NCBI GenBank assembly: GCA_027620105.1
Contig: JAQCIA010000096.1
Span: forward strand, 1 to 7,231
Source of the DNA: Verrucomicrobiota bacterium
GTDB taxonomy: Bacteria > Verrucomicrobiota > Kiritimatiellia > UBA8416 > JAIOPI01
Length of the DNA stretch: 7,231 nucleotides
Direction: 5' to 3'
Numbering within the stretch: position 1 is the stretch's first letter; every line of letters starts with the position of its first letter. Both the position numbers and the translations under genes were made by a program. The notes below the pieces were generated by a model, which saw nothing but the letters and a program-made list of their open reading frames with translations, searched no databases and was not told where the DNA came from. Positions 4,703 through 7,231 of this stretch are shown one piece after another.

Positions 4703-6190
4703 TCACGAGGAGTTTCCGGCGGGCATGAAGGGGTTGCCGAGGAACACGCGTTGGAGGGCGTCGAGGGCGTTGAGGCCGTTTTTGCGGGCGGTAGAGACGT
4801 AGCCGCGGATGCGGCAGAAGTTTACGAGGGCCTCGAAGCTGCGGAAGGTGCCGGAGATCTTCTGGCGCAGCTTCATCATCCGCAGATCGCGCTCTGACTG
4901 GTTATTGTCGAAGGGCACCGCGAAGTCGCGCATGAAGGCGAGGATCTCGCTGGGGTAGTCGCGGAAGCGGTCGAGCAGGTTGCGGGCCTTGCTCTGCTTG
5001 CGGCGGCCCCGGCGTTTCGGACCGGGGGCGGGTTCGGCGGCCGGGTTCTGGTCGTAGCCCGCCTTGACGATCCGCTCGTAGCCCTTGAGGAAGCGATCCT
5101 GGTCGGAGGACGGCAGGGCGGTCAGACCCGCTTTGCCAGCCGTGGCAACCTCTTCTTTGATGGCCAGAAGCTGGTCGATCATCTCCTTGGCCCACTTCTG
5201 CTTCTGCTCCTCCCATAGGAAGGTTAGCTCGCGCAGCAGATGGCTGTTACACAGGGCATGGTCGCAGCCATAGTCGAAGTAGGACTTCCAGAAGTCGTGG
5301 ACCGCGCAGCCCCGGTACTCGGACAGGATTCCGGCGGCGTCCATGGCCTCGGTGCCGCGCCGCTTGTGCGCGTAGTACCAGGTCAGCAGCCGGGTCGAGA
5401 CGGTATGGAGCCAGTGCAACGAGCCGGTGGCCCGCACGCCGGTTTCGTCGAAGCCCGCCACGGGGGCGGCGCTCGCCAGGTCGCGGATGGCCGCCTCGAC
5501 CGGTTCCAGCCGCCGGGAACAGTCGGCCTTGAAGTTGGCGAGCGTGCCCTCGCTGAAGGTCTCGCAGGCGAAGAGGTCGCGCATAATCTCGGCGAGCCGG
5601 TCGAAGGGCAGCAGTTGGTACTCGCCCAGGTACACGGCCACGCTCTTGACGCGCGGCCCGTACTGTACGGGCGCAGCCGCTTCGGGCGGGAACGTGGCGC
5701 GGTTGACGCAGCCGCACGGGCAGGTCTTGACCTCGGCCTGATGCTCGGTGACTTCCAGTTTCGGCTCGGGCAGGTCGTGGACCTGGCGGCGCTCGACACG
5801 GTCCGGTTCCTGCCTGGCCAGGGATCGACCGCAGCCCGAACAGCGTTCGACTCGATGGGGCACGATCCGGTCGGGCTTCTCGAGCATGCGCAGCGTGTGC
5901 CCGGGATGGCCCGGTTGACCGCCCGTGGGCCGTTCGCTTTTCGGGCGCAGGCTCTTCGGCTTGGGCTTGGCCAGCCCGTCGGATGAGGGCGGCTTGTGGC
6001 TGTTGTGGGAGTCCTTGGCGACTTGCTCTTCGAGCGTTTGCACCCGCTGGTGCAGCGCGGCATTCTCGGCTTTCAAGGCGGCGAAGTCAGCCGTGAGTTG
6101 ATCCACTTTGCGGGACAACTCCAAGAGCACGCGCACGACGGTTTCCTTACCGGCGTCGTAGATGCTTTCCGCCTCTTGACGCGTCAGCAC
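4703..6190 (-). CDS. tnpC: IS66 family transposase (TnpC-like)
   Basis: A 495-residue DDE transposase that moves the surrounding element. Order along the protein: a leucine-rich coiled coil at about 23-60 (LSRKVDQLTADFAALKAENA); a Ser/Pro/Lys-rich linker (SHNSHKPPSSDG, 61-72); a zinc-binding region with CSGC (117-120) and CPCGC (157-161); and the catalytic core. The likely DDE triad is Asp248 in GFDETGVR, Asp299 in VHDFWKSYF and Glu433 in NNQSERDLRMMK. A basic insertion GPKRRGRRKQSKAR (390-403) lies between the second and third. It ends in a normal IS66 C-terminal domain (FCRIRGYVSTARKNG, then LQRVFLGNPF). The length is normal and no break is seen, so it may be active. Start GTG 6190 has GGAGGGCGGG just upstream and overlaps the upstream stop by 7 bases. 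The same frame stays open to 7126, but that part is a shadow of the DUF4338 gene. Confidence 0.93.
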   Translation of the reverse strand: MLTRQEAESIYDAGKETVVRVLLELSRKVDQLTADFAALKAENAALHQRVQTLEEQVAKDSHNSHKPPSSDGLAKPKPKSLRPKSERPTGGQPGHPGHTLRMLEKPDRIVPHRVERCSGCGRSLARQEPDRVERRQVHDLPEPKLEVTEHQAEVKTCPCGCVNRATFPPEAAAPVQYGPRVKSVAVYLGEYQLLPFDRLAEIMRDLFACETFSEGTLANFKADCSRRLEPVEAAIRDLASAAPVAGFDETGVRATGSLHWLHTVSTRLLTWYYAHKRRGTEAMDAAGILSEYRGCAVHDFWKSYFDYGCDHALCNSHLLRELTFLWEEQKQKWAKEMIDQLLAIKEEVATAGKAGLTALPSSDQDRFLKGYERIVKAGYDQNPAAEPAPGPKRRGRRKQSKARNLLDRFRDYPSEILAFMRDFAVPFDNNQSERDLRMMKLRQKISGTFRSFEALVNFCRIRGYVSTARKNGLNALDALQRVFLGNPFMPAGNSS

Positions 6191-6203
6191 CTGCCCGCCC
6201 TCC
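6184..6203 (-). promoter_or_regulatory. Translational-coupling overlap and ribosome binding site for the transposase
   Basis: On the minus strand the DUF4338 stop TGA (6186-6184) lies inside GTGCTGA, whose GTG (6190-6188) starts the transposase. The segment GGAGGGCGGGCAG directly before the GTG supplies a purine-rich ribosome binding site inside the last codons of the upstream gene. Such stop-start overlaps commonly let terminating ribosomes restart on the next gene. Confidence 0.6.
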
Positions 6204-7080
6204 CTTCGGTTCGGGCGCAGGCGGGTGCGCACAACTCCCGCCGGACATCGGCTACGAGCGGGTACAGGTACACGTCTTTGACGGCGGCGCGAATGCGGTG
6301 CGCGCGGTCGTTGCGGGTCCGCCCTTGGGTCGCGCCCAGGCACAGCCAGTTCGCGGCCCGGTAGCACGTTCCCTTGAACCGCGAACGGTCCACGAACGTC
6401 TCCAGCGCATGGACGGGATGCCCATACTTCGCTTGCCAGTCGGCGCGAATGCGCCGGGCGATGAGCCCCAGCACATGACTGGCCAGATGCGGGACTTGGA
6501 CCCAGCCCGGAATGAGAAAGCGGGTATTGTTCGTCAGTCGCTGCAGGTTGCGTTCGCGCGTGGCGCGATCCCAGCCCAGGAAGGCATCGCGGTCCGCGCA
6601 CTTCCACGCCGCCGAACCGAACAGGGCGCAGGCCACCGCTCGACCATGCCGATCCCGCACCAGGTAACGGAGGTTTTCGCCGACGGTGTTGCGATGGCCG
6701 AGGTAGTGCTCGTGGGCGAGCAGGCCATGGAACAGCCGCGCGTGCTCCGAGCCCGGTGCGACGACGCTCAAGTGCAACGGTTGCAGGTCGCGCAACGCGC
6801 CGCGAATGGGCTCGCAGGCCATCGGCGCGGCGGGCGGACGACGATTGCGCAAACCGTTCGACGACGGCCGTATGCGCGGCGGCAGCCGGATGTGGCCAGC
6901 CCGCTCCAGCTTCAGCAGCAGCGTCCGGCAGGCCATGTCCTTGAGTTGGCCCCGCGCGTTGCGCCAGTCCCAGCGGCGGCACAGTTCCTCGCTCAGCGGC
7001 GTTCGGCCCCGTGCCGGGTGCGCGGCCAGCATCGCGCGGATCAGCTCGATATCCGCAGCCGTCACCTCGCGCCCTTGCAT
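6184..7080 (-). CDS. DUF4338 (DruA-family) protein, accessory gene of the IS66-like element
   Basis: A 298-residue DUF4338 protein, the family that includes DruA of Druantia type I anti-phage systems. The conserved N-terminal block is seen as MQGREVTAADIELIRAML (1-18), ELCRRWDWRNARGQLKDMA (32-50) and LLLKLERAGHIRLPPR (54-69). The central and C-terminal block has HYLGHRNTVGENLRYLV (125-141), ALFGSAAWKCADRD (152-165), GWDRATRERNLQRLTNNTRF (169-188), FLIPGWV (188-194), ETFVDRSRFKGTCYRAANW (227-245) and VKDVYLYPL (267-275). ATG 7080 was chosen over 7098 and 7086 because GAGGG lies 7 bases upstream and the family begins with this QGRE segment. It overlaps the transposase start, so the pair is probably one transcript with coupled translation. 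The biochemical activity of DUF4338 is not established to my knowledge. No druB-E genes are present, so a transposition or regulation role is more likely than a stand-alone Druantia system. Confidence 0.88.
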   Translation of the reverse strand: MQGREVTAADIELIRAMLAAHPARGRTPLSEELCRRWDWRNARGQLKDMACRTLLLKLERAGHIRLPPRIRPSSNGLRNRRPPAAPMACEPIRGALRDLQPLHLSVVAPGSEHARLFHGLLAHEHYLGHRNTVGENLRYLVRDRHGRAVACALFGSAAWKCADRDAFLGWDRATRERNLQRLTNNTRFLIPGWVQVPHLASHVLGLIARRIRADWQAKYGHPVHALETFVDRSRFKGTCYRAANWLCLGATQGRTRNDRAHRIRAAVKDVYLYPLVADVRRELCAPACARTEGRAGRC

Positions 7081-7218
7081 GACCATGCCCTCTGTCATGG
7101 CACCAAGAGTACGGCAACCGGCCCAACCGAGTCCAGCCCCAAAAAGAATTGTTTTCGGTTGCGTTCGTGGGGGGGGGTAGACTATGCTTTGTATTGAGAG
7201 GGTTGGCTGGGGCTAATT
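7081..7218 (-). promoter_or_regulatory. Leader of the IS66-like element, upstream of the DUF4338 gene
   Basis: About 140 bases lie between the right-end repeat and the DUF4338 start. They contain a run of nine C on the coding strand (G at 7169-7177), an AT-richer patch (AATTCTTTTT on the minus strand at 7141-7150) and weak -10-like sequences such as CATAGT, but no convincing promoter pair. The element's own promoter should lie here or be supplied by flanking DNA. Confidence 0.3.
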
Positions 7219-7231
7219 CTCTCAGGTGCGC
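7219..7231. repeat. Right copy of the inverted repeat, cut by the window end
   Basis: CTCTCAGGTGCGC contains the inverted copy (7219-7227) of ACCTGAGAG at 4655-4663. It also resembles the left hairpin arm CTCAGGTAGCC in direct orientation. It could therefore be the first arm of a right-end hairpin whose second arm lies just beyond 7231. Confidence 0.4.

Larger units (their letters stand above)
4619..7231 (-). mobile_element. IS66-like insertion element carrying DUF4338 (druA-like) and tnpC-like genes; right end at or beyond the window edge
   Basis: The element contains a DUF4338 gene followed by an IS66-family transposase, both transcribed leftward, and no tnpA/tnpB of the classical IS66 triple set. 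The left boundary is proposed at 4619, because GTAACTGCTCAGG begins there (IS66 family tips usually begin GTAA) and native host coding seems to stop at 4618. An alternative left end is 4655, where ACCTGAGAG starts; its inverted copy lies at 7219-7227. The window ends inside the putative right-end structure, so the target duplication cannot be checked. Gene content makes the mobile nature certain; the exact ends are inference. Confidence 0.7.

Noticed and set aside
5240..5986. Plus-strand reading frame opposite the transposase
   Set aside because: It is a shadow of the IS66 catalytic region; no ribosome binding site or family resemblance.
6184..7080. A Druantia anti-phage system
   Set aside because: Only the DruA-type domain is present. 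No large helicase (DruE) or other dru genes are seen, and the partner is a transposase.
6191..7126. In-frame extension making the transposase an 807-residue protein
   Set aside because: The added 312 residues are Arg/Pro/Ala-rich and resemble nothing in the family. The stretch overlaps the clearly conserved DUF4338 gene in another frame, and a ribosome binding site precedes GTG 6190.
6298..7197. Long plus-strand reading frame opposite the DUF4338 gene
   Set aside because: It has an Arg/Ala/Gln-rich shadow composition with no domain; the opposite strand carries the conserved gene.

Overview
This window looks like a GC-rich chromosomal stretch from a member of Verrucomicrobiota or the wider PVC group. 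The assignment is an inference. It rests on a C-terminal tail of the type repeated across large secreted verrucomicrobial proteins (4370-4618, ending in YRLRRP), on phytanoyl-CoA-dioxygenase-like and Gfo/Idh/MocA-like genes (families often expanded in that group), and on an IS66 element paired with a DUF4338 gene. No rRNA, tRNA or CRISPR was seen.

Positions 1-3498 hold three apparently intact genes. A phytanoyl-CoA dioxygenase family gene (minus, 885 to 34) and an SrkA/RdoA-family protein kinase (plus, 948 or 1020 to 2000) diverge from a short shared regulatory region. That region contains a plausible sigma-70 promoter and an imperfect palindrome. The kinase then converges, with a 40 bp gap, on an FAD-binding oxidoreductase with an N-terminal membrane segment (minus, 3498 to 2041). 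Nothing in the sequence ties these three into one pathway. A link to oxidative or envelope stress is possible because SrkA is a stress kinase, but this is a guess.

Positions 3499-4618 are a gene graveyard with no intact gene. It holds the 5' third of a second phytanoyl-CoA-dioxygenase-like gene with a good ribosome binding site and a frameshift (3559-3851, plus). It also holds the Rossmann-fold part of a Gfo/Idh/MocA dehydrogenase (minus, recognisable at about 3812-4020), an unassigned C-terminal scrap (4299-4391, plus) and the C-terminal tail of a secreted verrucomicrobial protein (4618 to 4370, minus). The PhyH-like and Gfo/Idh-like pieces seem fused tail to tail in a GCG-repeat stretch.

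Positions of about 4619-7231 are an IS66-like element on the minus strand, nearly complete in the window. Its first gene encodes a DUF4338 protein, the DruA family known from Druantia anti-phage systems. Its second encodes a full IS66 (TnpC-like) DDE transposase. The two overlap by 7 bases (GTGCTGA), which suggests translational coupling. The left end carries a perfect 15 bp stem hairpin, and the window stops inside what looks like the matching structure at the right end. The DUF4338/transposase pair is the most interesting part of the window: a DruA homologue acting as a transposon gene with no other Druantia component next to it.
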